Numbered from the stretch's first letter, positions 27,754 through 36,853 are shown. The stretch: 64,000 bases of DNA from Methanoplanus sp. FWC-SCC4 (GCF_032878975.1 NZ_CP043875.1:922370-986369); one strand, 5' to 3'. A program made the numbers and translations. Notes: a model not told the origin generated them from the sequence alone.

Positions 27754-28956
27754 ATGAAGTTCCCGGTTGTAGATGTTCATCAGTTGCACCTGTTTTTAAT
27801 CGGGCTGTTAGCTCTTTTGATTAGTGCATTTGCTGCAAGTGTTGCCGGAATATATCTTGGTTCGGTTGGAGAAATACTCGCATACCTGCCGGGATTAATG
27901 GTAATTGTCCCTCCCTCAATAAACATGAGGGGAAGTATCTCCGGAGTTTTGGCATCAAGGCTTTCGTCATCGATGCATCTTGGAGAATTTGAGATAAATT
28001 TTTCAAAGGACAGTATACTCGGATCAAATACCCGCGCATCATTGTCAATTTCAATAATTATAGCTTTTGTACTTGGCTTTTTTGCTTATCTGTTGTCATC
28101 TGCATTTGGTCTGGAAGGGCTTTACATAAGTGATTTTATAGTAATTTCTGTAATATCAGGGATTATTTCAAGTATAATTGTAATGGGTGTGACACTTGTT
28201 ATAACACTGCTGAGTTATAAAAAAAGCATTGACCTTGATATGATTGCCGCCCCTTCGGTTACAACATCGGGAGATCTTGTAACATTGCCTGTTTTGATAA
28301 TTACAGCCGTTGCAATTTTAAATTGTCCTGTAATTATTCGTGATGTTTTATTGATACTTGTAATAATGATGCTTATCTTTAGCATCTATGTTTCATTGCG
28401 GTCAAATGAAGAGATAAAATCAATATCGAGGGAAATTATCCCTTTGTTGATTCCACTGTGTCTTGTTGGAACTTTTGCCGGAATAACATACGCCACCGAC
28501 CTTGAAAAACTGGTTGCATATTCAGTTTTTCTTATACTTATTCCGCCTTTTACAGGATGCTGCGGATCAATCGGGGGAATTTTATGCTCGAGACTTGCAA
28601 CAGGGATGCATACAGGAGAAATTGATCCTAAAATGTTGCCGTCAAAAGATGTCAGTGAATATTTCATATCCACATACATCTATGCAATTATTATAATGCC
28701 CCTTTTGGGAATAATTGCAGATATCTCAGCATCTGCTCTTGGAATGTCAACGCCGGGGATATTATCCATGTTTCTGGTAAGCACAGCTGCAGGGCTTTTG
28801 GTAATAACATTTGTAAATATTGTGGGATATGCAACAGCAAGCATATCTTTTAGGAAAGGGTTTGATCCTGATAATTTTGGAATACCTGTTATAACCAGTT
28901 TTATAGATCTGATTGGTGCCGGAGTACTGGTTGCATTTATTAATTTGATTATTTGA
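27754..28956 (+). CDS. MgtE/SLC41-type divalent cation transporter (two membrane repeats)
   Basis: About 400 residues, almost all membrane helices. Two MgtE integral domains are seen: PGLMVIVPPSINMRGSISGVLASRL near residue 45 and LIPPFTGCCGSIGGILCSRLATGMHTGE near residue 270. Each holds the short conserved motif with P, N or C, and G-S-I-G/S. Unlike bacterial MgtE it has no N-terminal cytosolic domain or CBS pair. Magnesium is the likely ion. GGGTGAT precedes the chosen ATG. The next gene, with PhoU and TrkA-C repeats, probably regulates it. Confidence 0.82.
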   Translation: MKFPVVDVHQLHLFLIGLLALLISAFAASVAGIYLGSVGEILAYLPGLMVIVPPSINMRGSISGVLASRLSSSMHLGEFEINFSKDSILGSNTRASLSISIIIAFVLGFFAYLLSSAFGLEGLYISDFIVISVISGIISSIIVMGVTLVITLLSYKKSIDLDMIAAPSVTTSGDLVTLPVLIITAVAILNCPVIIRDVLLILVIMMLIFSIYVSLRSNEEIKSISREIIPLLIPLCLVGTFAGITYATDLEKLVAYSVFLILIPPFTGCCGSIGGILCSRLATGMHTGEIDPKMLPSKDVSEYFISTYIYAIIIMPLLGIIADISASALGMSTPGILSMFLVSTAAGLLVITFVNIVGYATASISFRKGFDPDNFGIPVITSFIDLIGAGVLVAFINLII

Positions 28957-29012
28957 ACACAACACTTACAAATATCTATTTAGATGAACAATGTATATTG
29001 GACTATAAACCC

Positions 29013-30233
29013 ATGACCGAACTTGAATATCAGCCTATGAGTTTCAAAGATGTCCTGATTGAGATGAAGGATATCGCAGAACTCATGGTTGATCTGGCCT
29101 ATTCTGCAATTCTTTTTGAAAATAAAGAGATTGCACGTGAAGTTTTGAATCTTGAAGAAATTATGAATAAACTCGTTTATCAGGCACGCATACAGAGTAT
29201 ACTTAGTGCAAGGCGTGTTGATGAAGCAGAGTCTATGAGTGGTATGCTTCAGGTTGCAGAATCTACAGAAAAAATTTCCAATTCGGCATCAGAAATAGCA
29301 ACAATCATACTCAAAAATGTTAAGTTCCCTGCAAAACTCAAACAGGCTCTTCCTGAAGCGGAAGAAGTAACTGTAAGGGTAAAAGTTCAGGAAAATTCTT
29401 TAATTGATGGGAAAACACTTGGTGAGCAGAAACTTCAGAGTACTACCGGAATGCGCATTATTGCCATTCGCAGGGGCGTCTCATGGACATATGATCCTGA
29501 CAGGGATTCCAGAATTATTGACGGAGATATTTTGCTTGCAAAAGGTATGGAGTCAGGCGTATCCTTATTATATGATATTACAGGAAATGTTTTGAATATA
29601 TCTGATGAAGAATCAAGTGAGGCTGTTGTTTCTGATTTGGACAGAGCTGTTTCACTCATTATTGAAATGAAGGATTTAAGTGAACTTGGAGTAGGACTTG
29701 CATATACTTCTCTTTTATTTGACAGCAGGGAAGTTGCAGACGAAGTAAGATCACTTGATTCCAGAATGGATGATATGAGGTATAAACTGGATCTGTGGAT
29801 TTTGGAAGCTGCTAAAAGGATATCAAATGTGGAATATCTGAGAGGACTTTTGTACATGTCTTCTTTTGCTGAAAATATCAGCAATGCAGCATCTTCAATA
29901 GTTGATGTTATATTACGGGATATTGAGATTCCCCCTGTCTTTAAAAGAATCGTACGTGAGTCTGATGAAATTATTACCAAAGTAAATGTAGAGGAAGGTT
30001 CCTCTCTTGTTGGAAAAACTCTGAAAGATGCTTCCCTTGGTACTGTTACCGGCATGGTTGTTCTTGCAATAAACAGTAAAGGGCGATGGAAGTATCGTCC
30101 CGGCAAGAATGATTTGATCAATGCAAATGATGTCATTATTGCAAAGGGAAGGCGTGACGGAGAATGCAGATTGTATGATCTTTCCAAAACAAGAAAAGGA
30201 TATAAGAAAAATACCATAATCGGAAGTGAATAA
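29013..30233 (+). CDS. Duplicated PhoU-like/TrkA-C protein, probable transporter regulator
   Basis: About 406 residues made of two copies of one unit. Each unit has a helical PhoU-like segment (IEMKDIAELMVDLAYSAILF and IEMKDLSELGVGLAYTSLLF) and then a TrkA-C domain (LIDGKTLGEQKLQSTTGMRI and LVGKTLKDASLGTVTGMVVL). TrkA-C domains bind small ligands such as cyclic di-AMP. Since it follows the MgtE-like gene directly, it is a likely cytosolic gate or regulator for that transporter. I prefer ATG 29013 to the TTG at 28953 because homologous units begin near this point; neither has a clear ribosome site. Confidence 0.78.
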   Translation: MTELEYQPMSFKDVLIEMKDIAELMVDLAYSAILFENKEIAREVLNLEEIMNKLVYQARIQSILSARRVDEAESMSGMLQVAESTEKISNSASEIATIILKNVKFPAKLKQALPEAEEVTVRVKVQENSLIDGKTLGEQKLQSTTGMRIIAIRRGVSWTYDPDRDSRIIDGDILLAKGMESGVSLLYDITGNVLNISDEESSEAVVSDLDRAVSLIIEMKDLSELGVGLAYTSLLFDSREVADEVRSLDSRMDDMRYKLDLWILEAAKRISNVEYLRGLLYMSSFAENISNAASSIVDVILRDIEIPPVFKRIVRESDEIITKVNVEEGSSLVGKTLKDASLGTVTGMVVLAINSKGRWKYRPGKNDLINANDVIIAKGRRDGECRLYDLSKTRKGYKKNTIIGSE

Positions 30234-32069
30234 ATGGGTAGTAAAAAAATTGTATATCGTCTTGGTTCAGGTTGTGAACTTGAAGACATAGTTGTTGGAA
30301 ATATATATGAAGTTCGCGTGCAGGGATTTGCCAAGTTTGGATCTTTTGTATATCTGAATAATCACATAAAAGGCCTGATTCACGTAAGCAATGTTAAAAC
30401 GGATCATAAGGAAGGAGAAATTCTTTACGTCAATGTAAGAAATATTCGTGACAACGGAAATATTGATCTTGAAGAGATTAGTATTGAGGGAGATATTGAG
30501 ATAAAAACAGTTTCCTGCAAGAAATCAGGTACACGTCTTTCTGACCTCAAAAACAAAGTTGGCCGGAATGTAACTGTTGAAGCTGAAATTGCACAAATTA
30601 AGCAAACCTCCGGACCGACAATCTTTACTCTTGTGGATGAAACCGGTACTGAGAGTGCTGCAGCATTCATTGAGGCCGGTAAGAGATCTTATCCTGAGAT
30701 CGAACTTGGCGATATCGTTTCATTATCAGGCGAAGTAATGATGAGAAACGGCCAGCTTCAGATTGAAGTCAGTCATATGATGGCTCTTTTTGGTGAAGAA
30801 AAAGAGGATGTCAAAAAAAGGATTGAAAAGGCACTTGATGAGAGAGCCCGTCCTGAAGATATTCCTTTCATGATTGAGAGTGAAGTTCTCGAAAATCTTA
30901 AACCGGAGATGCAAAAAGTTGCTTATCTTATCAGAAAAGCCATTTTTACAAACCAGCCGATAATTCTCAGACACCATGCCGATGCAGACGGAATTGTTGC
31001 TGCCGTATCCGTAGAAAAAGCGATCATTTCCCTAATTCGTGAAGAAGGCGGTGATATGGATACTGAAAGCCATCTCTTTAAAAGGGCTCCTTCGAAAGCA
31101 CCATTTTATGAAATTGAAGACATTACAAGAGATCTTGATTTTGCATTAAAGGACAATGTAAAGTTTGGCCAGAAACTGCCGATGATTCTCATGATGGATA
31201 ATGGTTCAACAGAGGAAGACGAACCATCGTACAGAATGGCAAAAGTTTACGGACTCTCAATAGTTGTTGTTGATCACCACCATCCTGATGAATCGACAGA
31301 TGCATACCTGGATGCACATGTAAATCCGTATCATGTCGGAGGCGACTTTGGTGTAACTGCAGGTATGCTTGGAGCTGAACTTGCACGTATGATTTATCCG
31401 GCAGTAGAAGAGCATATCAGACATTTCCCTGCTGTAGCTGCCGTCGGTGACAGAAGTGAGGCTCCTGAGAGAGAGAGATATCTTGCACTTGTAGCTGATT
31501 CCTACACTGAGGATGACTGCAAGGATATTGCACTTGCTCTTGATTATGAACAGTTCTGGCTTAGATTTAATGATGGAAGGGAAATCGTAAAGGATATTCT
31601 CAACATTAAAGATAATTACACAATCCATAAAAATCTGGTTTCATTGCTTGTAAAAGAGGCAAACCTGGCAATAAAAGAGCAGATGGATACATCACTGCCA
31701 CATGTAAAGGACAGTGTTCTTGAAAACGGCTCCCACCTGTTTACCATTGATGTTGAAATATTTGCACATCGTTTCACATTCCCACCACCAGGAAAGACAT
31801 CCGGCGAAATACATGATCTTTTATGCCGCAAGAATGAAGGTAAACCTGTTGTTACACTTGGTATAGGTCCTGATTTTGTTGTTATCAGGTCAAGAGGAGT
31901 TCTTATGAATATTCCTCAGATGGTTCGTGAACTTCGTGAAGAAATCAAAGGCGGCGGTGTAAATGGCGGCGGACACCTTGTCGTAGGATCGATTAAATTT
32001 GTTGAAGGTATGAGGAATATCGTTGTTGAAAGACTTATTAAAAAAATAGGGGAATTCCCTGTAGAATAG
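30234..32069 (+). CDS. DHH-family phosphoesterase with S1 and OB domains (archaeal RecJ-like)
   Basis: A 611-residue nuclease. An S1 RNA/ssDNA-binding domain (about residues 18-78, GSFVYLNNHIKGLIHVSN) and an OB domain (about 100-190) precede the DHH domain: ILRHHADADGIVAAVS, MMDNGSTEED, VVDHHHPDE and the C-terminal DHHA1 motif GGGVNGGGHLVVGS. The motifs give the manganese site of RecJ-type exonucleases. Archaeal relatives degrade single-stranded DNA or RNA. The start follows the previous stop without a gap. Confidence 0.88.
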   Translation: MGSKKIVYRLGSGCELEDIVVGNIYEVRVQGFAKFGSFVYLNNHIKGLIHVSNVKTDHKEGEILYVNVRNIRDNGNIDLEEISIEGDIEIKTVSCKKSGTRLSDLKNKVGRNVTVEAEIAQIKQTSGPTIFTLVDETGTESAAAFIEAGKRSYPEIELGDIVSLSGEVMMRNGQLQIEVSHMMALFGEEKEDVKKRIEKALDERARPEDIPFMIESEVLENLKPEMQKVAYLIRKAIFTNQPIILRHHADADGIVAAVSVEKAIISLIREEGGDMDTESHLFKRAPSKAPFYEIEDITRDLDFALKDNVKFGQKLPMILMMDNGSTEEDEPSYRMAKVYGLSIVVVDHHHPDESTDAYLDAHVNPYHVGGDFGVTAGMLGAELARMIYPAVEEHIRHFPAVAAVGDRSEAPERERYLALVADSYTEDDCKDIALALDYEQFWLRFNDGREIVKDILNIKDNYTIHKNLVSLLVKEANLAIKEQMDTSLPHVKDSVLENGSHLFTIDVEIFAHRFTFPPPGKTSGEIHDLLCRKNEGKPVVTLGIGPDFVVIRSRGVLMNIPQMVRELREEIKGGGVNGGGHLVVGSIKFVEGMRNIVVERLIKKIGEFPVE

Positions 32070-32071
32070 TC

Positions 32072-32078
32072 TTTTTTT
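32072..32078 (+). terminator. T-run terminator after the DHH gene
   Basis: Seven T just after the TAG stop (at 32067-32069), on the coding strand. Archaeal RNA polymerase stops at such T tracts without needing a hairpin. The next gene has its own promoter. Confidence 0.5.
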
Positions 32079-32213
32079 AAAATAAACTAATTTAACTAAT
32101 CAATTATTTATATCAAAGAGTCCTATATTAATTATAATAAATTTTAGAAATAAGACTATATGGTTTAAGTTTATTGCTAAATTTTCAATAAAATAAAAAA
32201 AGAACCGCAAATC

Positions 32214-32229
32214 TCGAAAGTTATATATA
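32214..32229 (+). promoter_or_regulatory. BRE/TATA promoter of the DUF7123-like gene
   Basis: CGAAAG (BRE-like) followed by TTATATATA fits a strong archaeal promoter. Transcription would start near 32250. The leader then carries CTGGAGGGGAAT, a strong ribosome site next to the ATG at 32270. Confidence 0.7.
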
Positions 32230-32269
32230 CTGCCTTAACAAAATAAGGATTTGTCTTCTGGAGGGGAAT

Positions 32270-32521
32270 ATGAGCACGAAAGAGGATATGCAGACAGAAT
32301 ACACATCTACTCAAAACAGAATAGTTTACTATTTGAAATCAGGCATTGAAATGGGGAAGCATTACTTTAAGTCAAAGTATATTGCTAAGGATCTTGGGCT
32401 TTCATCAAAAGAAGTTGGGACAAATCTTGCAATTCTTGCTGATATCTGTGAGGAACTTGAAATTTCCCGCTGGAGTTATTCGAACAGTACTACCTGGAGA
32501 GTTTCTCCAAGAGCAGTATGA
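32270..32521 (+). CDS. DUF7123-like winged-helix protein
   Basis: An 83-residue protein that resembles the haloarchaeal DUF7123 family. Residues 15-65 read as a winged helix (YYLKSGIEMGKHYFKSKYIAKDLGLSSKEVGTNLAIL), and the tail SRWSYSNSTTWRVSP is the best conserved part. No catalytic residues are seen; DNA binding is inferred. The promoter and ribosome site are both strong, so it should be well expressed, apparently as a single gene. Confidence 0.72.
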   Translation: MSTKEDMQTEYTSTQNRIVYYLKSGIEMGKHYFKSKYIAKDLGLSSKEVGTNLAILADICEELEISRWSYSNSTTWRVSPRAV

Positions 32522-32596
32522 TTAAAAATTAACATTTTTTCAAAAATTAATGTCAGATGCGGAAATTACATATATTTTTCAATGAAGAATTATTGT

Positions 32597-32809
32597 ATGA
32601 CTAATAAGATAGAATTTGTTTCTGATATAGAGTTTATTGCCAGTATTGATGAAAATAAGGATTGTCTGATGAACCAGAGTACTAAGGAAGATTCAGTTGA
32701 GAAATCAGAGATGAATCCTCATGGTTTATGGTTTAACATTGATGTACCAAAGGGACACGGATTTAAATCAGGTGATCTTATCAAAATTACCGTTGAAAAA
32801 GTTAAATAA
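32597..32809 (+). CDS. Small unknown protein, probably leaderless
   Basis: Seventy residues from ATG 32597. A TATA box TTACATATAT at 32566-32575 puts the transcription start at about 32597, so this ATG fits a leaderless message; the ATG five codons upstream (32582) would lie before the transcript start. The C-terminal part, NIDVPKGHGFKSGDLIKITVEKV, looks like a small beta fold similar to the end of AbrB-like proteins, but I do not recognise the family. Confidence 0.45.
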   Translation: MTNKIEFVSDIEFIASIDENKDCLMNQSTKEDSVEKSEMNPHGLWFNIDVPKGHGFKSGDLIKITVEKVK

Positions 32810-33172
32810 TCATTTTTGTTCCTCTGAATCTGTCAATAATTTATTAGAATAATTATTTTTCGGATTTGAGCTGAACGGCCCCCAAATCAAAATAATATCT
32901 TTATTTCCGTTAATTTTTAATGAATTGTCTGATCTCGGTTACGAATTGATTTGTATATTTAATGAATACAAAAAATAACTATTTATAGAGATAAAAGTAA
33001 ACTTTTATAAAAAGGATTATGGTAAAGAGAATCAGGCAATGTCTGGTTGTATAACCCCCTTGAATAAAAAAAATTTTTTGGAAACATTGGCTGATGATTT
33101 TGCTTTCACCGTTGTTTTCAAACATATACTTTAAGTAAATTTTGAGGAAATATCAGGGAGCATAATACGAAT
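32810..33172. other. Gene-poor stretch of 363 bp with a palindrome
   Basis: No ORF of note. It holds a perfect 8-bp inverted repeat ATAAAAGT-AA-ACTTTTAT at 32991-33008. Past it an 11-codon ORF (ATG at 33019, MVKRIRQCLVV) lies over a weak hairpin (CAGGC/GTCTG) and an A/T-rich tract at 33066-33079. It could be an operator and a leader of the lipoprotein gene, or a small RNA; the evidence is thin. Confidence 0.4.
32991..33008. repeat. Perfect 8-bp inverted repeat
   Basis: ATAAAAGT and ACTTTTAT are separated by AA. The sequence is AT-rich, so it may be a regulator site or, in RNA, a weak hairpin. It is 165 bp upstream of the lipoprotein gene. Confidence 0.45.
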
Positions 33173-33790
33173 ATGGAAATCAAAAAAAAATGTTTAGTTT
33201 TAAAACCGTTAGCATTTTTTGTCATAGTTGTGATTATGCTGACATCAGGGTGTCTTTCTTTTAACTCACAGAATTCCAGCACTGATGACATTAAAGTCAC
33301 CATGACAAATGCGGCTGAAAAGATCAATTCAATTAACTGGAACACTGATCACCCGGGGAATATAAGGGCAAAGCTGCTGGGAGCCGAAACAGATTTCACA
33401 AATTCATTCAATCTTCTCTCCGGCATTAAGCCGGAAACCGGAGATGAATCTGAAGAGATATACGGTCTTCGTGCAATTTCATGTGGATATCTGGAAATGA
33501 TTTCCGCAATGATGGATTTGACCAATGTCATTGAGCATTATAATTATGCAGATTATTATGCATCACTTTACGAGCAGGACAACTGGGTTATGGAGATAAG
33601 GACTGCTGATACGGCACTTGCATCGGCAAGAAACAAATTATATTCAGCAAAATACAGACTTGACGGCATCAATATGAACATGGTACCTTTAAATCTTCAG
33701 GGGGATCTAACCGAGATGAAAGTCCGGATGGGCCAGCTGGATAAAATAATGGAAAATCTTGCAACTGAATTTTCAAAAGCTCTTAAATAA
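33173..33790 (+). CDS. Predicted lipoprotein of unknown function
   Basis: A 205-residue protein with a basic start (KKK), a hydrophobic helix at about residues 13-24, and the lipobox LTSGC (Cys27). The mature part is helical and acidic, with no motif I know; it has long helices in the second half (SARNKLYSAKYRLDG and later). It would be anchored to the outer face of the membrane. It stands alone, so its role cannot be guessed. Confidence 0.65.
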   Translation: MEIKKKCLVLKPLAFFVIVVIMLTSGCLSFNSQNSSTDDIKVTMTNAAEKINSINWNTDHPGNIRAKLLGAETDFTNSFNLLSGIKPETGDESEEIYGLRAISCGYLEMISAMMDLTNVIEHYNYADYYASLYEQDNWVMEIRTADTALASARNKLYSAKYRLDGINMNMVPLNLQGDLTEMKVRMGQLDKIMENLATEFSKALK

Positions 33791-33969
33791 TAAAATTATA
33801 AAATTTTATTTTCAAATTTTACATTTAATCATTGTTCAAAGCTGCTTTATTATATTCATGGATTTTTAAAATAAATTATATCATTATTCTTTATTTAACT
33901 AAGATATTTTTAGAATCTGAAAAAAAACATAAAATATAATCTCCTGTTGTTTCATAATATATATTGTTA

Positions 33970-34917
33970 ATGACTAAATGCAAAGTCCTGATTATTGGTG
34001 CAGGTGCGGTCGGGCTCTCCATTGCTGCAAAAATCTCTGAGAATGCAGATGTTTCAGTTGTATGCAGAAAACGACATAGTGATTCAATAGCCAAAAACGG
34101 ATTGCTAATGGATGGAATCTGGGGGGAGAAAACAGTCTGTAACATTAATTGTATAACTGAAAAAAATCCTGCCAAAAACGATGATTATGATTTTATTTTT
34201 CTTACTTCAAAAAGCACTGATACTGAAAAATTGTGCGATGAATATAAGGGGCTGATGTCCGGCAAACCTGTTGTAAGTATTCAAAATGGCATTGGAAATG
34301 AGGAGATAATTTCCGGTTTTACCGACATTGTGCTTGGTGCTACAATCACTACAAATTTTCAGGCCACAGGGGATGGCCGGGTAAATGTGAATAGTGAAAG
34401 CGGTTCTATGAAAATTGGTTTCTTCCCTGATGATTCTCTGATAAACTATAATGCAAATGAAATTCTGGATAATATTATTGAGATTTTAACAAAGTCCGGA
34501 ATACCTGTTGAAAAATCCTCTAACATCAAATCGGCAATCTGGGAGAAATCTCTGCTTAATATTGCAGTGAATCCCCTTACGGCAATATTATCAGTAAATA
34601 CCGGAGAGTTGCTGGACGAAAATCTGAAGGAAATTGTCAGTGAAATAATTTATGAGGCTTTTGAAGTTATAAAAGCGGAAAAAATTTCTGTAAAATGGAA
34701 TGATGCAGAAGATTATCTTTCATACCTTTTTGAATATCTGCTGCCTGCATTTTATACCAGTTATACATCAATGTATCAGGATTTAAAATTAAACAGGATG
34801 ACTGAGATTGACTTTATTAACGGTGCAATTGTAAAGAGAGGCAAAGATCACGGAATTATAACGCCTTATAATTCATTTGTTTCAGGTCTTGTCAGATATA
34901 AACAGAAAAAATCATGA
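33970..34917 (+). CDS. Ketopantoate reductase (PanE/ApbA) family protein
   Basis: About 315 residues. The NADPH-binding motif LIIGAGAVGLSIAAKIS is at the N-terminus, VSIQNGIGNEE mid-way is the usual NG motif, and WEKSLLNIAVNPLTAI is the start of the C-terminal helical domain. The enzyme would reduce ketopantoate to pantoate for coenzyme A. Many paralogues of this family act on other 2-keto acids, so the substrate is uncertain. I start at ATG 33970, not the TTG 6 bp upstream; no ribosome site is visible. Confidence 0.8.
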   Translation: MTKCKVLIIGAGAVGLSIAAKISENADVSVVCRKRHSDSIAKNGLLMDGIWGEKTVCNINCITEKNPAKNDDYDFIFLTSKSTDTEKLCDEYKGLMSGKPVVSIQNGIGNEEIISGFTDIVLGATITTNFQATGDGRVNVNSESGSMKIGFFPDDSLINYNANEILDNIIEILTKSGIPVEKSSNIKSAIWEKSLLNIAVNPLTAILSVNTGELLDENLKEIVSEIIYEAFEVIKAEKISVKWNDAEDYLSYLFEYLLPAFYTSYTSMYQDLKLNRMTEIDFINGAIVKRGKDHGIITPYNSFVSGLVRYKQKKS

Positions 34918-34931
34918 TATTATCCTGATTA

Positions 34932-34942
34932 TTTTTTTTTTT
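34932..34942 (+). terminator. T11 terminator after the PanE-like gene
   Basis: Eleven T in a row 15 bp after the stop codon, on the coding strand. It lies just before the next promoter element. Confidence 0.55.
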
Positions 34943-34946
34943 AAAA

Positions 34947-34979
34947 TACTTTCACACCGCACGCCCTGTACATATATAG
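34947..34979 (+). promoter_or_regulatory. Copy A of the TACTTTCACACCG element with TATA box
   Basis: TACTTTCACACCGCACGC (34947-34964) is 8 nt upstream of TATATAG (34973-34979). The same 18-bp element with at most five changes is found before uvrA and before the 59-residue gene. Transcription would start near 35001, but no ORF of note follows. Confidence 0.6.
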
Positions 34980-35000
34980 CTACAATTTTAATATTTAGAT

Positions 35001-35191
35001 TGTGTCAGGTTAAGCTAATGATGCATCACCTCGTTATCAGGTTTTAGAAGTCTGTGTCCGAAAATATAGATAAAAAACATGTTTCCTGAGTGAAATATCA
35101 TTTAATTGTTTGATGAAAAAGCCTCCCTTAATACTGGCACGATTACCCCATAATATCCGGTTAACCTCCGGAAAAACCTTCTCTATTTTTT
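35001..35191 (+). ncRNA. Possible small RNA from the orphan promoter
   Basis: The predicted transcript begins about 25 nt after the TATA box and could end at a perfect 5-bp GC hairpin (TCCGG at 35156-35160, CCGGA at 35168-35172) followed by T6 at 35186-35191. No real ORF is in between: only 9- and 26-codon frames exist. A short peptide or an untranslated RNA are both possible. No known RNA family is recognised. Confidence 0.25.
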
Positions 35192-35351
35192 AAATCTTAT
35201 TTTCAACTAATATTTCCAATATTTTGTATATTTGTAATTTAAGATCTGAAAATAGTATATCATATTATCTTTATTAATAATTTCAAAATTATTTTTCTCA
35301 AGTTTTTTAGAAAAATACAACCCGGAAGTTAATTTGGTAGAGTCCTAATAT

Positions 35352-35564
35352 TCAGGACTCAACTTCAAAAAATCTTAGAACAACCGGAACATGGTTCTCA
35401 ACTTCTTCATAGAAATATTTTCCAAGCTCAGGTCCGGAATCTGCAATGGACTGGTTAATTGTTTTAATTAACCAGGGAGCAACATTTCCTTCTTTGTCTA
35501 CTGAGTTCATCAAAACGACGATTGCTTCATCTACATCAATTTTGTTATGCCATCTATATCCCAT
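35352..35564 (-). CDS. Small protein of unknown function
   Basis: A 70-residue protein (MGYRWHNKIDVDEAIVVLMN...). A good ribosome site, GGGGGGAT, is 7 nt upstream of the ATG, and codon use looks like its neighbours, so it is probably a true gene. It has no cysteine or known motif and appears mostly helical with a short hydrophobic end. I do not recognise it. Confidence 0.6.
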   Translation of the reverse strand: MGYRWHNKIDVDEAIVVLMNSVDKEGNVAPWLIKTINQSIADSGPELGKYFYEEVENHVPVVLRFFEVES

Positions 35565-35760
35565 AAATAAATCCCCCCATATTTTTTGGTTGAGTTTTAA
35601 TTACATATTCAAACTATTTAATAATTGTCTGTAAAATGTTTTGGATTTTTTTCCAAATCTGCTTGACATTTATTGTCTGAATATTTCTGATAAATAATTA
35701 ATGCAGGCATAATATAGAGATTTCAGATTTAGGTAATTTTAAAAAAAATTGGAAACAGAA

Positions 35761-36813
35761 TTATTTATCAATTCCAAGTAATATCGTAATCCACTTTGTT
35801 TTTTCGTTGTAGCTTAGGGCAATAAGGATCATCAGGGTAAAAGGGACTGATATGAGCATCCCGACAGGGCCTAAAACCCATGTCCATAACACCAGCGAAA
35901 CAACGACAACGAGAGGCGGCATATTAAAATCGTCAGCAGCAAATTTAGAGAATACCACATTTTCAACGACAGCATTTATGATGCATATCCCTGCAGCGAC
36001 AATTATGACTCCTCCGATTCCAAGTTGAATCCAGGCAAGTATGATGGCAGGTATTGCCACGAGTATTAAACCGATATATGGGATGTAACTTAGGATGACT
36101 GCCAGAACGCCCCAGAAGATTGCCAGATCAACACCCATTGCATATAACAGTCCTCCAAAACATGCTCCAAGTACAAGATTGGTTTTTGTCTTCACATAGA
36201 GCCATTTTATCATGCTGTTGCACATTTCCTGATATTTCTCTGAAAGCCTTTTTTCTCCGTTTGTTATCTTTTCAAAACGTCTTCCTAAATCGGGAATTTC
36301 AAGAAGCAGAAAACTTGTAATTACAAATATGAAAAAACCGTTCATCAGTAAAAAAGATAATTCTCCGACAAGACTTACTGTAACCTTTGAAATGGTTCCT
36401 AAATTTGTGGCAAGATCCTGTATGCTGTCAAAAGTAATTCCGATTTTTGACAACATTTCGTTGAGACCTGCAAGACGGGTTTCGAGTAAACTATGATATT
36501 CCGGGAGATTACTGACAAAGAGATTTCCTGAGGCATATATCAAAAGTATAAAGGCCAGAATTGAGAAAGCATATAACACCATAATTATACCGACAGAAAC
36601 AAAGTCTGACATACCTTTTTCCTTTAGCCAGTATAGAAGCGGAGTTCCGATCATTGCAAGAATAAGGGATAGAATAAGCATATTGATTAAATATGCAGTT
36701 TCATGCATCCCTACAAGTACGATGAATATAAGTGCTGATATGAGTAAATAACCAATCAGACCACTTTGTCCGCCTGTCTGATTATTAAAAAATGATTTAT
36801 TGTCAGGTACCAT
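35761..36813 (-). CDS. AI-2E family (PerM-like) membrane transporter
   Basis: A 350-residue protein with about eight membrane helices. The family features are an external/cytosolic helical region after helix 3 (residues 100-150), the segment GLLYAMGVDLAIFWGVLAVILSYIPYIGLILVAIPAII and a late VVVSLVLWTWVLGPVGMLISVPFT. Family members move signals, sodium/protons or are uncharacterised; no autoinducer role should be assumed in an archaeon. It is followed by the EamA gene upstream on the same strand. Confidence 0.84.
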   Translation of the reverse strand: MVPDNKSFFNNQTGGQSGLIGYLLISALIFIVLVGMHETAYLINMLILSLILAMIGTPLLYWLKEKGMSDFVSVGIIMVLYAFSILAFILLIYASGNLFVSNLPEYHSLLETRLAGLNEMLSKIGITFDSIQDLATNLGTISKVTVSLVGELSFLLMNGFFIFVITSFLLLEIPDLGRRFEKITNGEKRLSEKYQEMCNSMIKWLYVKTKTNLVLGACFGGLLYAMGVDLAIFWGVLAVILSYIPYIGLILVAIPAIILAWIQLGIGGVIIVAAGICIINAVVENVVFSKFAADDFNMPPLVVVVSLVLWTWVLGPVGMLISVPFTLMILIALSYNEKTKWITILLGIDK

Positions 36814-36853
36814 TAATAGAAAAGTTGTTTTTTAATTTGATAATACAATCCAT

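Larger units (their letters stand above)
34918..35351. other. Gene-poor stretch of 434 bp with a promoter and a possible small RNA
   Basis: No convincing ORF; the longest ATG frame from the promoter region has only about 26 codons. It contains a T11 terminator of the preceding gene (34932-34942), one of three copies of the TACTTTCACACCG element with a TATA box, and a GC hairpin followed by T6. The rest up to the next gene is AT-rich and featureless. Confidence 0.5.

Noticed and set aside
29435-30334. 299-codon open frame on the - strand opposite the PhoU/TrkA-C gene
   Set aside because: The + strand frame has clear duplicated domains; the antisense frame has a serine/isoleucine-rich composition typical of a mirror frame and no motif.
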